NCBI GenBank assembly: GCA_018267365.1
Contig: JAFDYQ010000001.1
Span: 124,001 to 188,000, forward strand
Origin: Bacteroidota bacterium
GTDB lineage: Bacteria; Bacteroidota; Bacteroidia; Chitinophagales; LD1
Length of the DNA stretch: 64,000 bases
Direction of reading: 5' to 3'
The position numbers and the translations under genes are program-made. The notes beneath the pieces are model-generated. The model worked only from the letters and a program-made list of their open reading frames with translations, was not told the DNA's origin and searched no databases. Below, one piece after another: positions 45,287-55,644 of the stretch (within the stretch, counting starts at the first letter, position 1; each line of letters opens with the position of its first letter).

Positions 45287-46150
45287 ATGAATATCAGGAA
45301 GGGGATTTTATATATGCTGATGGCGACTTTCTTTTTTGCGCTGATGAATGTCTGCGTGAAACAGATCAGCCACATACCGCCCATGGAGGCAGTGTTTTTC
45401 CGCTGCTTCATCTCCATGCTTTTTTGTTTTGGTATCATATTTTATGATAACCTGGACTGGCGCGGCAGTGATCGCTGGCGGCTGATAGCACGTGGTGTAG
45501 CCGGTACTACGGCCGTTTACACTTTCTTTGTCACCCTGCAGAAACTACCCCTGGCCCCCGCAGTGACTATTCAGTATACCTCACCGATCTTTACCACACT
45601 GATCGCCGTATTTGTGCTGAAAGAACGCATGCGGCCTATACAGTATTTATTTTTTATTATGTCTTTTGCAGGGGTGCTATTGATCAAGGGCTTTGGCGGT
45701 CGAATCAGTATAGCATATCTGCTACTGGGCCTTTTCTCTGCACTGATGTCAGCCGTCGCGTATAATCTGGTTCGTTCGCTAAAGGAAAGGGAGCATCCTA
45801 TTGTGGTAGTGCTACACTTCCAGATAGTAGGCACGGTGATCGGATTAGCAGGTTGCCTATTTGACTGGCGCATGCCACAGGGCATGGATTGGTTTTACCT
45901 CTTTGCCACAGGCTTGCTCACACAGCTCGGCCAGACCAATCTGACCAAGGCGCTCCAGAGCGAGCGCGTAGCCATCACCTCCAGTCTCAATTATCTCGGT
46001 ATTCTATACGCCCTCATCTTTGGTGTGATGTTCTTTGGTGAGTCATATACGGTCACGATCATGACGGGCATCCTGCTGGTAGTGGCAGGAGTGGTTTTGA
46101 ACATTATCTTTGGTAAAAAGGAGGAAACTCCACCGGCACTGGATGAATAA
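45287..46150 (+). CDS. EamA/DMT-family transporter
   Basis: A 287-residue inner-membrane protein with ten membrane segments in two EamA repeats. Typical short motifs are present: MNVCVKQISHIPPMEAVFFR in the first helix pair and TSPIFTTLIAVFVLKER at the end of the first repeat. The substrate (amino acid, nucleotide sugar or other metabolite) cannot be told. Its stop overlaps the next start by eight bases, so it is co-transcribed with the rRNA methyltransferase gene. Confidence 0.85.
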   Translation: MNIRKGILYMLMATFFFALMNVCVKQISHIPPMEAVFFRCFISMLFCFGIIFYDNLDWRGSDRWRLIARGVAGTTAVYTFFVTLQKLPLAPAVTIQYTSPIFTTLIAVFVLKERMRPIQYLFFIMSFAGVLLIKGFGGRISIAYLLLGLFSALMSAVAYNLVRSLKEREHPIVVVLHFQIVGTVIGLAGCLFDWRMPQGMDWFYLFATGLLTQLGQTNLTKALQSERVAITSSLNYLGILYALIFGVMFFGESYTVTIMTGILLVVAGVVLNIIFGKKEETPPALDE

Positions 46151-47510
46151 ATACCCCGCAGCTTTTACCGATCGTATGCGCGCTCACTTTGGTGGGGATT
46201 ATGATGCATTCATCACAGCGCTGGACCAGCCACCCGTCACCTCCATACGCACTCATCCCGGTAAGTTTGAGAAGCATAGCACGACACTGCCTCTTGGTCA
46301 TCCCATCCCATGGGCTACCGGCGGCTATTATCTTTCCTCGCGCCCTTCATTTACGTTTGACCCCTTGTTTCATGCCGGTGCCTACTATGTGCAGGAGAGT
46401 TCCAGCATGTTTCTGGAGCAGGCGCTGAAAGCAACAAAACTCACAGACAAAGCCGTCCGAGTATTGGACATGTGTGCAGCTCCCGGTGGCAAAAGCACAC
46501 ACCTTCTCTCCCTGCTTAACCAGGACAGCCTACTGGTCAGCAATGAGATCATTGCCAGCCGCAATCACACCCTACGTCAAAATCTGGCGCGCTGGGGCTA
46601 TGCCAATTCTATAGTCACACAAAACAAAGCAGAAGACTTTGCCCGGCTGGGAGAAACATTTGATGTGATAGTAGTAGACGCACCATGTAGTGGGGAGGGG
46701 CTTTTCCGCAAGGATAAAGCAGCTATAGAAGAATGGAGCGAAGCCAATGTGGCTATGTGTGCTGAACGGCAGGAAGACATTCTGAATAACCTGATACAGT
46801 GCCTGAAGCCGGGTGGCTATCTCATCTACAGCACCTGCACATATGAGGAGGCCGAGAATATGCAGCATATAGAACGGCTCACGAGAGGAGGCAATTTTGA
46901 AAGCATAGAAATCGCAAACTCCGGAGATTTCTACCCACAGCTAACGGACGTTAGTAGAAATGGATTGAATGGCTATGCCTTCTATCCTCATCATACAAAG
47001 GGCGAAGGCTTTTTCATCAGCCTGCTTCGCAAAAAAGGCGAGTGGCGTGAAAACAAATCAATACTCTCAAAAATCGCAGATAAAACTATCGCAGCGATCA
47101 GGCCGCAGTTGGACAACTTCGTAGATGAGCCGGATACACTCGTGGCTCTTAAACATCAAGAGCTGTACCATATCCTTCCGGCAAAGTTCTGGCAGGACTA
47201 TCGCTCTTTGTCCCGTCTATATATCCGCAATGCAGGCATATGCGTCGGCGAGATCAAAGGTAAAGACCTCATACCTGCGCATGAGCTGAGCTTATGTCAG
47301 GAAATGAAAAGAGACTTCCCCGCTATAGATTTGGATCATGCAGGTGCTATCTCGTTTTTGAAAGGTGAGACAGTATCTGCACCTACCGATCTGAAAGGCT
47401 GGGTGATCATACGCTATCAGGGTCTTGGTTTGGGCTTTGCTAAGGTGCTGCCCAACAGGCTGAACAGCTACTTCCCAAAAGAGTGGCGCATATTGAAATC
47501 GCAGCCATAA
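46143..47510 (+). CDS. RsmF-like rRNA cytosine-C5 methyltransferase
   Basis: A 455-residue SAM-dependent RNA methyltransferase of the NOL1/NOP2/Sun group. Marks are LDMCAAPGGKSTHLLSLL for SAM binding, DAPCSGEG with the release Cys, and STCTYEEAEN with the catalytic Cys. A C-terminal domain of about 150 residues follows, as in RsmF (YebU), which methylates 16S rRNA. I use the ATG at 46143 rather than a TTG at 46110, since it gives a better family start and overlaps the transporter stop. Confidence 0.86.
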   Translation: MNKYPAAFTDRMRAHFGGDYDAFITALDQPPVTSIRTHPGKFEKHSTTLPLGHPIPWATGGYYLSSRPSFTFDPLFHAGAYYVQESSSMFLEQALKATKLTDKAVRVLDMCAAPGGKSTHLLSLLNQDSLLVSNEIIASRNHTLRQNLARWGYANSIVTQNKAEDFARLGETFDVIVVDAPCSGEGLFRKDKAAIEEWSEANVAMCAERQEDILNNLIQCLKPGGYLIYSTCTYEEAENMQHIERLTRGGNFESIEIANSGDFYPQLTDVSRNGLNGYAFYPHHTKGEGFFISLLRKKGEWRENKSILSKIADKTIAAIRPQLDNFVDEPDTLVALKHQELYHILPAKFWQDYRSLSRLYIRNAGICVGEIKGKDLIPAHELSLCQEMKRDFPAIDLDHAGAISFLKGETVSAPTDLKGWVIIRYQGLGLGFAKVLPNRLNSYFPKEWRILKSQP

Positions 47511-47561
47511 AATCCCGCTTGCATTTGTTGCAGTTATTATCTTTAGCCCACAATCTTTGTG

Positions 47562-48728
47562 ATGAAAAAAATAATGCTTTTAGGCTCTGGTGAGCTGGGC
47601 AGGGAATTTGTGATCGCCGCCAAGCGACTGGGGGAGTATGTGATAGCTGTAGACTCCTACAATGACGCACCGGCACAGCAGGTAGCAGACGAGCGTGAGG
47701 TGATCAATATGCTGGATGGGGCCGAGCTGGACCGCATCGTAGCCAAGCACCAACCGGACATCATCGTACCAGAGATAGAGGCCATCCGTACAGAGAGATT
47801 TTATGACTATGAGGAGCATGGTATTAAAGTGGTGCCGTCTGCCAAGGCTGCTAACTATACTATGAACCGCAAGGCCATCCGTGACCTTGCAGCAAAAGAC
47901 CTGGGACTGCGCACAGCAGAATATCGCTACGCCACCTCTCTGGCAGAATTGCAAAAAGCCGTGGCAGCGGTAGGTGTCCCCTGTGTGGTAAAACCTCTGA
48001 TGTCGTCCTCCGGCAAAGGGCAATCTACTATCAAAACGGCCAATGACATACAGAAAGCGTGGGACTACTCCCAATCAGGCAAACGCGGCGACATAGCCGA
48101 AGTCATCGTAGAGGCATTTGTAAACTTTGACTTTGAGATCACCCTCCTCACCGTGACCCAAAAGAATGGTCCGACGCTGTTTTGCCCACCCATAGGTCAC
48201 CGCCAGGAGCGCGGCGACTATCAGGAGAGCTGGCAGCCCTGCGCGATCAGTGAGGAGCGTCTACAGGAGGCGCAGCAGATGGCGGCCCGGGTCACAGCGG
48301 CACTCACGGGTCAGGGTATATGGGGCGTAGAGTTCTTTATAGCCAGTGATGGCGTGTACTTCTCCGAGTTATCTCCCCGGCCACACGATACCGGCATGGT
48401 GACGCTGGCCGGTACGCAGAATCTGTCCGAATTTGAGCTGCACGCGCGAGCGGTGCTTGGACTGCCCATACCTGCTGTCACACTGGAGCGCGTCGGAGCC
48501 AGTGCTGTGATATTGGCATCTGGAGAGGGTGGGAGGCCGACCTTTAGTGGTATTGACCGAGTTTTAGCTACCGATAAGGCAGATATCCGTATATTTAATA
48601 AGCCTGCCACACGGCCATATCGCCGTATGGGTGTAGTTCTGGCCTATGATGCGCCAGGCAGTGATGTAGAGGCAGTGAAGCAAAAGGCTGTGGATCTGGC
48701 CCGACAAGTAATAGTGCATATATCATGA
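47562..48728 (+). CDS. purT: Formate-dependent phosphoribosylglycinamide formyltransferase
   Basis: A 388-residue ATP-grasp enzyme that makes formyl-GAR from formate and ATP in purine synthesis. The N-terminus [16 protein letters not shown], the ATP-grasp region [14 protein letters not shown] and the metal-binding [14 protein letters not shown] are all close to PurT. The ATG at 47562 follows an in-frame GTG; I use the ATG. The next gene overlaps by four bases. Confidence 0.93.
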   Translation: MKKIMLLGSGELGREFVIAAKRLGEYVIAVDSYNDAPAQQVADEREVINMLDGAELDRIVAKHQPDIIVPEIEAIRTERFYDYEEHGIKVVPSAKAANYTMNRKAIRDLAAKDLGLRTAEYRYATSLAELQKAVAAVGVPCVVKPLMSSSGKGQSTIKTANDIQKAWDYSQSGKRGDIAEVIVEAFVNFDFEITLLTVTQKNGPTLFCPPIGHRQERGDYQESWQPCAISEERLQEAQQMAARVTAALTGQGIWGVEFFIASDGVYFSELSPRPHDTGMVTLAGTQNLSEFELHARAVLGLPIPAVTLERVGASAVILASGEGGRPTFSGIDRVLATDKADIRIFNKPATRPYRRMGVVLAYDAPGSDVEAVKQKAVDLARQVIVHIS

Positions 48729-49318
48729 TACAAACCCGTCTCATTCTTGTTTTTATCCTGGCCGGCCTCTGCTGGTGTAGTTCTTTATCCGGCCAGAAAC
48801 TTAGATACGAAGTCACCCTCTTTGGGAAAAAAATAGGTGAGACGACCATCGAAGCCAGAGACTCTGCCGGTGGCAAATATTATAAACTGCGCAGCTCTAC
48901 TCAGGTCAAAATGCTTTTCATGGACAAGCGGTCATCTATGTCTACCGATGTCCTCTTTGGCAAAGATGGCGTCATGTCTGCTTCCCTGTTTAAAAATATC
49001 AAGGAGGATGGGATCATACTGACACAGGCTATATGGGACAAGGGAAAGTTGATCGTAGAAAAAAACGGGGAAAAAAGCTGTGTGCCCGGTCCTGTGAAAT
49101 ATTCCTCATTACTCATGTACTTTTCTGAACCCTCTAATGTCCAAAAAGTCTTTTCTGAGCGGATGGGAAAGTTTTTTGACCTGGTAAAAGAAGCCGAGGG
49201 CAAATATTCTGCAGAGATGGATAATAGCTCTGCTATCTATACCTATACCAAAGGAAGGCTGAGCGAACTGGAGATAAAAAGTTCGCTGGGATCTATTTTT
49301 GTCCGGCTTGTAAATTGA
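48725..49318 (+). CDS. Exported DUF3108/DUF6134-like protein
   Basis: A 197-residue protein with a signal peptide ([23 protein letters not shown]). The mature part has the beta pattern of the DUF3108/DUF6134 group, with [18 protein letters not shown] near its start. The role of that group is unknown to me; many members are periplasmic. It overlaps purT by ATGA, so it depends on the same mRNA, though a shared function is unlikely. Confidence 0.72.
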   Translation: MIQTRLILVFILAGLCWCSSLSGQKLRYEVTLFGKKIGETTIEARDSAGGKYYKLRSSTQVKMLFMDKRSSMSTDVLFGKDGVMSASLFKNIKEDGIILTQAIWDKGKLIVEKNGEKSCVPGPVKYSSLLMYFSEPSNVQKVFSERMGKFFDLVKEAEGKYSAEMDNSSAIYTYTKGRLSELEIKSSLGSIFVRLVN

Positions 49319-49319
49319 T

Positions 49320-50462
49320 TTATTTTTTAATTATTTTTTCGGACCTGCATTCCGATCTGGCATTGATGATCTGAAGAATATAGACCCCCGGTGCCAATGG
49401 AGAAAGATCTATCTCGGTGTCGCCGGCCCAATCTCTGACCACCTTACCGCACATATCTGCCACAAGCGCTCGCTCCCCGACTGCTAAAGTCACGTGCAGC
49501 ACACTGCTGACAGGATTGGGATATGCTTTTAGGCTGGGTATTCCTTCGCCTGTGATGCCTGTGGTATATATACAATTAGTTTGCTTAGTGTTGCTGTTAT
49601 CTGATGTATAAATGCTGTCAAAAGAGGAGTGTGACTGCACATTCCCCTTGAGATGAAAGTCAAGATAAGGATACAGGTAGCTAAGGACTGTATTGATCTG
49701 AGCCGATTGGCTCAAAGGTGGATTGGAGCAGCCGCTAAACGTTTCCCCAATACCGCATTGTGTATTGCTCAAACCAAAGTTGCAGTGGGAGGCGCCTGTG
49801 ATGTCTATCAGCCACTTGCAGGCAGAGGTTGTGGCATTATAGGTCGGGAGCTGATTAGTAGAGTAGGGAGCTATACAGTCATATGATCCTGCAAAACTTA
49901 GGTACGGCTTCGTGAGGTACTGGGCTGCTGTGATGGAAGATGGATTGGTCGTAGCCTCAGCGAAAGTAAAGTAACACGTGGCACTGTCACCGTACTGCGC
50001 GGACAGTACTGTAGCACCCCCGCCCATAGAGTGCCCGCCTATAGCTCCACGTGACACTACATGACCGAAAAGCGGGGAACCGCTATTATTATTCTCTGAT
50101 ATGATAGTACTGTAGATAAACAAAAGGTCTTTGGCGAAATCTGAATGGCTGGGAGAAAAGCTATTCTCTGTATTGGCAAAAGCTATGATGTATCCTCGCC
50201 GCACCAGCGAGTCAGCAAACGGATAGTACGACGAAGCGGTCATCTGAAAACCGTGACCGAAAACTACAAAAGGGAAAGAGCCATTGGCCATAGTAGTCCC
50301 ACTTCCCGGCGCAATGGCAGGATAGTGCATCTCTACAGATATAGCACGGTTGTTCCGATTCACATCTGTATATGTAGTGGTCAGCGTACCTACCATATAA
50401 GTCTGCGCTGATAGCGCATATGATAGAATATAGAAGAGGAATAGAGAGTACAGCTTATTCAT
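49320..50462 (-). CDS. Secreted alpha/beta hydrolase with T9SS sorting domain
   Basis: A 380-residue secreted hydrolase of the dienelactone hydrolase / PAF-acetylhydrolase-like type. It has a signal peptide (MNKLYSLFLFYILSYALSAQ), an oxyanion region FPFVVFGHGFQ, the nucleophile in GGHSMGGGA, a late ASHCNF that probably supplies the catalytic His, and a T9SS C-terminus (LKAYPNPVSSVLHVTL). It would act outside the cell on an ester or similar bond. It is convergent with the DUF3108-like gene, one base apart. Confidence 0.84.
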   Translation of the reverse strand: MNKLYSLFLFYILSYALSAQTYMVGTLTTTYTDVNRNNRAISVEMHYPAIAPGSGTTMANGSFPFVVFGHGFQMTASSYYPFADSLVRRGYIIAFANTENSFSPSHSDFAKDLLFIYSTIISENNNSGSPLFGHVVSRGAIGGHSMGGGATVLSAQYGDSATCYFTFAEATTNPSSITAAQYLTKPYLSFAGSYDCIAPYSTNQLPTYNATTSACKWLIDITGASHCNFGLSNTQCGIGETFSGCSNPPLSQSAQINTVLSYLYPYLDFHLKGNVQSHSSFDSIYTSDNSNTKQTNCIYTTGITGEGIPSLKAYPNPVSSVLHVTLAVGERALVADMCGKVVRDWAGDTEIDLSPLAPGVYILQIINARSECRSEKIIKK

Positions 50463-50534
50463 ACACCTACTTTATAATACTAAATATACTAAACAACCTC
50501 TGCCATAATATGTTTGCTATTTATATGGAAAATT

Positions 50535-51188
50535 TTACGGTAAAGATTTCATACGCAGATACGGGTTATGGCTGCGCTCTACCCCTATGCTGGTATCCCT
50601 GCCATGGCCGCAGTATACGCGTGTATCGTCAGGCAAATTCATCATTACATTGGTCAGAGTCTGATATAGCACGGCCCCATTTGCACCGGGCAGATCATAC
50701 CTGCCTATGCTCTGATAAAACAGTACATCCCCGCTTATCACATATTTATCAGTTGGATTGTAAAAGCTGATACTCCCCGGTGAGTGGCCCGGCGTAAACA
50801 GGACTTTGAGAACAGTATTGCCAAATTTGACTTCATCCCCTTCATTTAGATAGCCGATCACCGGCGGCATAGCGTCCATCTCTATACCAAACATATCTGC
50901 GAAATTAGGTGCATCTGCCAGCACCGGCTCTTCTAGTGGATGTATCTCTAGCCCGATGCCGTATGTATTAGCTATCAGAGGATTGCCGGGTATATGATCT
51001 ACATGGCAATGGGTGTTTAGTAGCCGCACTGGCTTAAGCTGCAGGCGGCTGATCTCAGCTATGAGCGCCTCCCGCTCGCGGGCATCCGAACAGCCCGGAT
51101 CTACGATCACACACTCAGAAGTCTCATCGTATATGATGAAGGTATTCTCCATGATAGGTCCGAATGTCAATTTAACAACCTGGCTCAC
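50535..51188 (-). CDS. Glyoxalase II-like metallo-beta-lactamase hydrolase
   Basis: A 217-residue MBL-fold enzyme. THCHVDH holds the HxHxDH site (His60, His62, Asp64, His65), followed by FTPGHSPGS and VYCGHG for the remaining ligands. The small size and layout match the GloB/YcbL group of thioester hydrolases. It has no signal peptide. It starts 91 bases from the divergent TolB-like gene. The exact substrate is not fixed by the sequence. Confidence 0.85.
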   Translation of the reverse strand: MSQVVKLTFGPIMENTFIIYDETSECVIVDPGCSDAREREALIAEISRLQLKPVRLLNTHCHVDHIPGNPLIANTYGIGLEIHPLEEPVLADAPNFADMFGIEMDAMPPVIGYLNEGDEVKFGNTVLKVLFTPGHSPGSISFYNPTDKYVISGDVLFYQSIGRYDLPGANGAVLYQTLTNVMMNLPDDTRVYCGHGRDTSIGVERSHNPYLRMKSLP

Positions 51189-51279
51189 TGCTTTGCGGTT
51201 TTGAAGATTATTAACTAATTATGGTATCAAACTAAGGCATTTATTGCCGTTTTTCGATGCCATGTGTTAATTTTATTCA

Positions 51280-54200
51280 ATGCTGCTAGCGGACCCTATT
51301 TCCAGACTCCACCTTGATCGCATCCGCGCCTACTCTTCATACTTCAAGTTGGGACTTGCCGTGCTTTTTTCGGTTATGGCAGCGCCGCAGGCATACGCAC
51401 AGGCTGCTACAGTGACATTCGGTCAAAACCGTGTTCAATATAAAGACTTTGACTGGCAGTATTATGAGTCTGATCATTTTATTACTTACTTCTACCCGGG
51501 TGGGCAGGATATAGCCAAGTACGTGATCAAATCTGCAGAGGATAATCTCAAACCTATAGAAGATTTGCTGAATCTGAAGCTTCACAAAAAGGTAGACATT
51601 ATGGTCTACAACACTATAAACGACCTCAATCAAACCAATATAGGCATCTACAGGCCAGAGGGCAATAAAGGCACCTCTGTAGACATACCGTCTTACAAGA
51701 TCTTTGTCTACTTTGATGGCAATCATGCGCATCTGGACAGACAGATCAGAGAGGGCATAGCCAAGAGATTTGTCGTGCCCCGACCAGGTAGTGACGGGAT
51801 CACAGAGATCGTCTCCAATGCGATCAGCTTTCAGCCGGATTGGTATAAGCTGGGGCTCATATCTTATATTGGTCAGGATTGGAGCTCTGACATGGAAAAC
51901 CAACTACGTGATGGTATCATGTCCGGTAGATTTAAGAAGCTCAATAAGCTCACTCCTGAGGAGGCCATATTCGTGGGCCACTCTATCTGGCACTATATAG
52001 ACGAGGTCTATGGCAAAGGGGCTGTAGCCAACCTGCAATATCTGGTACGTATCAACCGCAGTGTAGATAATGGTTTCCTATTTGCCCTTGGCACTAATTT
52101 AAATGAGACGCTCCAGAATTGGTATAAATATTATGTAGCGCGGTTTAATAATGAAGTGAAATACACCAATCCCAGAGATGATAAGGATATCGTCAAAGTC
52201 CGCCACCGCCAAGAAACTGACTACTATGAGCCGCGCCTGAGTCCAGACGGCAAATATGTGGCCTATGCATCCAACAACCTGGGTCGGTACAAGATCCATC
52301 TCATAGATCTGGAGCACCACAGAAAGAAGGTGGTCTACAGGGGGGGATGGCGCACCAAAACAATGTGGACAGACCTAGCTACACCACTGATCGCCTGGGC
52401 TCCCAAGAGTGACAAGGTTGGTTTCATCTTCGACAAGAAAATGATCGTCAGGCTGGGCGAATACTCGATAAAAAAGCAAAAAGGCAAGCGCCGTAAAGAA
52501 TACCATAGGATAGAAAAGTTCTCAAAGGTTACCTCTTTTACCTATGCCGACAGCAAGCAGCTGGCTATGGCCGCTGTACGCAATGGTCAGTCAGACGTTG
52601 TATTGTATAGTATCGCTTCACAGACGGTCAAGCAGATCACAGATGATTACTTTGACGACTTCACACCTGCTGTAGTGATGGTAGATAGTATCAGGGGAGT
52701 GGTTTTCGCTAGTAACAGGCCTGATGATACACTGCGTAAACAACGCTACGACTCCCAGGTCTTTGACAAACAAACAGATCTTTTCTTTTATCCTCTGGAT
52801 GGAGAGGAGGGGGATAACGTGCTCTACCGTATCACTAACACTCCTAACTCTAATGAAAGCTATCCGCAGCAGTTCAGTGACGATTATTTTTCCTATCTGA
52901 GTGAGGCCAATGGCATCCGGAATCAGTGGTTGGCGGGATTGGAAGATGTATTTGATCATAATCAAAAAACTTACCGCTTTTTTAATAGGGAAACGAACGA
53001 AGATGACTCCATCATCCTGCCGGAAAATATGGACTGGCGGCTAGTACTCGACACATCTATTATTACCCTCAAGGGAGTGAGCCGGGAAGCAGTAGACAGA
53101 ATTCAGGGGAAGACATTTCAATACTCCAACTTTTCTACCAATATCCAGGAGCAAAATCTGGCACCGGACAAAAGTCTCGCTTTGGATATGGTGTTTCACA
53201 AAGGCCGAAATGAGTTTTACAAATATGAAATAAATATGACCCGGCCTGCTAGGCAAAACTATATACAAACGGACTATATCAAGCGTCGCAATAATATAAT
53301 GCTGACGGCAGACTCCATCAAAAAAGCTGATGAAGAAAAAAAACGTGCAGAGTATGAGTCACACTTTCAGGGAGGCAAAAAAATATACTCAGGGCATGAT
53401 TTTCAGAGTGAATATGACTATGGGGTGAAGCTCTTTGACTGGGATAGCATAGCGGCTATCACGGAGTCTCCTACCGGCCTGCCGGCCAATACGCCTGCCC
53501 AGACCGGCTATATTTTTCGATTCTCCAAGGTACGCCCTTATTTCGTCAGATTTATGATAGATAATTTTGCGGCTCAGCTGGACAATACACCTATCGTCAC
53601 TACCTATCAGCCCTTCAATCCGCAAAACCCCGGATACATGTATCAACCATTAAACGCTCTTTTTAAAATTGGAATCACGGATATTTTTGAAGATTACCGT
53701 TTATATGGTGGTATCACGCTCCCTCTCACCGGGGCTGCCGGCTTTAGCTTCAAAGATTTAGGTTACTTTCTCACTTATGAAAATTTGAAAAAAAGATGGG
53801 ATAAGAAGTTCACAGTTTACTACCAGGGCTTTAGCAATATAGCTAACAATAAAGTCCCGTTTTACAACACTCCCATACCTGAAAACATAGGTGGCGTAAT
53901 ATATACTGTCAAAACTACTTATCTCGAATCTCAATTTAAATATCCGTTTGATGTCTTTCATCGCATCGGCCTCGGAGTAGGCTACCGCAATGACCGGTAT
54001 GTCTTCAAATCCATGGACACATTTAGCCTAAATCTACCCACATACACTACTAATTGGGTTTTTCTAAAAGCCGAATATGTCTTTGACAATACGATAAACG
54101 TCATGACGAATATCAAACGCGGTTTTCGCGCCAAGGCCTTTGTAGAGTTTCATAAAGAGTTTCCTACTCAGCTGAGTGGCGGCATACGTGTACCAGGATG

Positions 54201-54834
54201 GAATAATGAGTACTTCACAGAGATCGGGTTTGATGCCCGCTACTATCTGAAGATCTGGCACCAGATGACTTTTGCCGCACGTATGAGCTTTGCCACGTCT
54301 ATGGGCAATGCAAAAATGATACACTACCTGGGCGGTCTGGACAATAACCTGCTGAGCATACGCACCTCTCCTCAGGCTATCGTGCAGGCCCCGATCAATG
54401 ATCAGACCAATTATGTATACCAGACCATAGCCGCTCCTATGCGCGGTTTTACAGCAAACTCCCGCAATGGCAATAGCTACGCGCTGATCAATGCGGAGCT
54501 TCGCATTCCCTTGATCACTATGCTTATGAATAGACCCTCTAAATCTGAGTTTGTGCGCAACTTTATGATCGTAGGTTTTGCAGATTGTGGTACTGCGTGG
54601 GAGGGGCTCAGTCCATTTTCTGACAATAATCCTTTATTTACAGTCAGGTACACAAATTCTGCCTCTGTAGTGGCCGTGAAACAATATAAGACACCGGTGA
54701 TACTGGGCACAGGTTTTGGGTTACGCACTTCTCTATTAGGCTACTTTATGAAATTTGATACAGCATGGGGTCTGGATACCGGCATCTGGAGCGATAAACC
54801 CATCTATTATTTTAGCTTCGGTTATGATTTTTAA
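51280..54834 (+). CDS. Large TolB-like / outer-membrane beta-barrel protein
   Basis: A 1,184-residue protein with a signal sequence (LGLAVLFSVMAAPQAYAQ after a longer polar start). The N-terminal ~290 residues look like a peptidase-MA-like domain without a clear HExxH. A WD40/PD40 beta-propeller region (YYEPRLSPDGKYVAYASNN) follows at about 310-620. The last ~400 residues carry alternating aromatic strands and end in YYFSFGYDF, as expected for a surface-antigen beta barrel. Proteins of this layout are widespread in Bacteroidota; a role in the envelope is likely, the details unknown. The start may lie a little downstream. Confidence 0.78.
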   Translation: MLLADPISRLHLDRIRAYSSYFKLGLAVLFSVMAAPQAYAQAATVTFGQNRVQYKDFDWQYYESDHFITYFYPGGQDIAKYVIKSAEDNLKPIEDLLNLKLHKKVDIMVYNTINDLNQTNIGIYRPEGNKGTSVDIPSYKIFVYFDGNHAHLDRQIREGIAKRFVVPRPGSDGITEIVSNAISFQPDWYKLGLISYIGQDWSSDMENQLRDGIMSGRFKKLNKLTPEEAIFVGHSIWHYIDEVYGKGAVANLQYLVRINRSVDNGFLFALGTNLNETLQNWYKYYVARFNNEVKYTNPRDDKDIVKVRHRQETDYYEPRLSPDGKYVAYASNNLGRYKIHLIDLEHHRKKVVYRGGWRTKTMWTDLATPLIAWAPKSDKVGFIFDKKMIVRLGEYSIKKQKGKRRKEYHRIEKFSKVTSFTYADSKQLAMAAVRNGQSDVVLYSIASQTVKQITDDYFDDFTPAVVMVDSIRGVVFASNRPDDTLRKQRYDSQVFDKQTDLFFYPLDGEEGDNVLYRITNTPNSNESYPQQFSDDYFSYLSEANGIRNQWLAGLEDVFDHNQKTYRFFNRETNEDDSIILPENMDWRLVLDTSIITLKGVSREAVDRIQGKTFQYSNFSTNIQEQNLAPDKSLALDMVFHKGRNEFYKYEINMTRPARQNYIQTDYIKRRNNIMLTADSIKKADEEKKRAEYESHFQGGKKIYSGHDFQSEYDYGVKLFDWDSIAAITESPTGLPANTPAQTGYIFRFSKVRPYFVRFMIDNFAAQLDNTPIVTTYQPFNPQNPGYMYQPLNALFKIGITDIFEDYRLYGGITLPLTGAAGFSFKDLGYFLTYENLKKRWDKKFTVYYQGFSNIANNKVPFYNTPIPENIGGVIYTVKTTYLESQFKYPFDVFHRIGLGVGYRNDRYVFKSMDTFSLNLPTYTTNWVFLKAEYVFDNTINVMTNIKRGFRAKAFVEFHKEFPTQLSGGIRVPGWNNEYFTEIGFDARYYLKIWHQMTFAARMSFATSMGNAKMIHYLGGLDNNLLSIRTSPQAIVQAPINDQTNYVYQTIAAPMRGFTANSRNGNSYALINAELRIPLITMLMNRPSKSEFVRNFMIVGFADCGTAWEGLSPFSDNNPLFTVRYTNSASVVAVKQYKTPVILGTGFGLRTSLLGYFMKFDTAWGLDTGIWSDKPIYYFSFGYDF

Positions 54835-54894
54835 TTTTGGTCTATAGCTGGCTATGACAGCTGTCTCACAGACTGATAGAGTATATAGGCAAGG

Positions 54895-55644
54895 ATGATA
54901 TTACGTGCAGAAAATCTGATAAAAAGATACGGCACCCGCACCGTGGTCAATAATGTCTCTGTAGAAGTAAAACAGGGCGAGATCGTAGGGCTGCTCGGTC
55001 CCAATGGTGCCGGCAAGACGACCTCATTCTACATGACAGTGGGACTGATCAAACCTGATAGCGGCCATGTATACCTGGATACACTCGATATCACTACCCT
55101 GCCTATGTATAAGCGTGCTCAGGCAGGGATCGGTTATTTGCCCCAGGAGGCATCCGTTTTTCGCAACCTGAGTGTAGAGGACAATGTCTCAGCTGTGCTG
55201 GAACTCACTGACCTGACCAAAGCACAGCAAAAAGAAAAACTCGAGGCGCTGCTAGAGGAGTTTGGCCTGAACCGTGTGCGCACCGGTATGGGCAATGTAC
55301 TCAGCGGAGGTGAACGCCGCCGCACAGAGATAGCACGTGCGCTGGCTACCGACCCTAAGTTTATCTTGCTGGATGAGCCATTTGCGGGCATAGATCCGAT
55401 AGCTGTAGAAGATATCCAACGCATCGTAGAGAAACTCAAACAAAAAAATATAGGTGTCCTGATCACAGACCACAATGTGCAGGAGACTCTATCCATCACT
55501 GACCGCGCCTACCTGCTATTTGAAGGCAAAATACTGAAAGCCGGTACTGCAGAGGAGCTGGCCGAAGATGAGCAAGTACGCAAGGTGTACCTGGGCCAGA
55601 ACTTTGTGCTGAGACGCAAGAATCTGAGCGAAGCAAAACTCTGA
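54895..55644 (+). CDS. lptB: LPS export ABC transporter ATPase
   Basis: A 249-residue ABC ATPase. Walker A is GPNGAGKT (35-42), the Q-loop region has [20 protein letters not shown], the signature is LSGGERRR, and Walker B is [20 protein letters not shown]. The last two are near-diagnostic for LptB, which with LptFG drives lipopolysaccharide to the outer membrane. LptF/G/C genes are not adjacent, as is usual in Bacteroidota. It is coupled to the GH3-type gene by a TGATG overlap. Confidence 0.92.
   Translation: MILRAENLIKRYGTRTVVNNVSVEVKQGEIVGLLGPNGAGKTTSFYMTVGLIKPDSGHVYLDTLDITTLPMYKRAQAGIGYLPQEASVFRNLSVEDNVSAVLELTDLTKAQQKEKLEALLEEFGLNRVRTGMGNVLSGGERRRTEIARALATDPKFILLDEPFAGIDPIAVEDIQRIVEKLKQKNIGVLITDHNVQETLSITDRAYLLFEGKILKAGTAEELAEDEQVRKVYLGQNFVLRRKNLSEAKL

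Noticed and set aside
47580-48074. Antisense frame of 164 codons opposite purT
   Set aside because: purT is unambiguous on the plus strand; the antisense product has no features.
51337-51903. Antisense frame of 188 codons
   Set aside because: It mirrors the TolB-like gene and has no family features.
52340-52346. G7 tract in the TolB-like gene as a phase switch
   Set aside because: It is shorter than the G8 tract and lies in a gene likely to be needed; nothing else supports switching.
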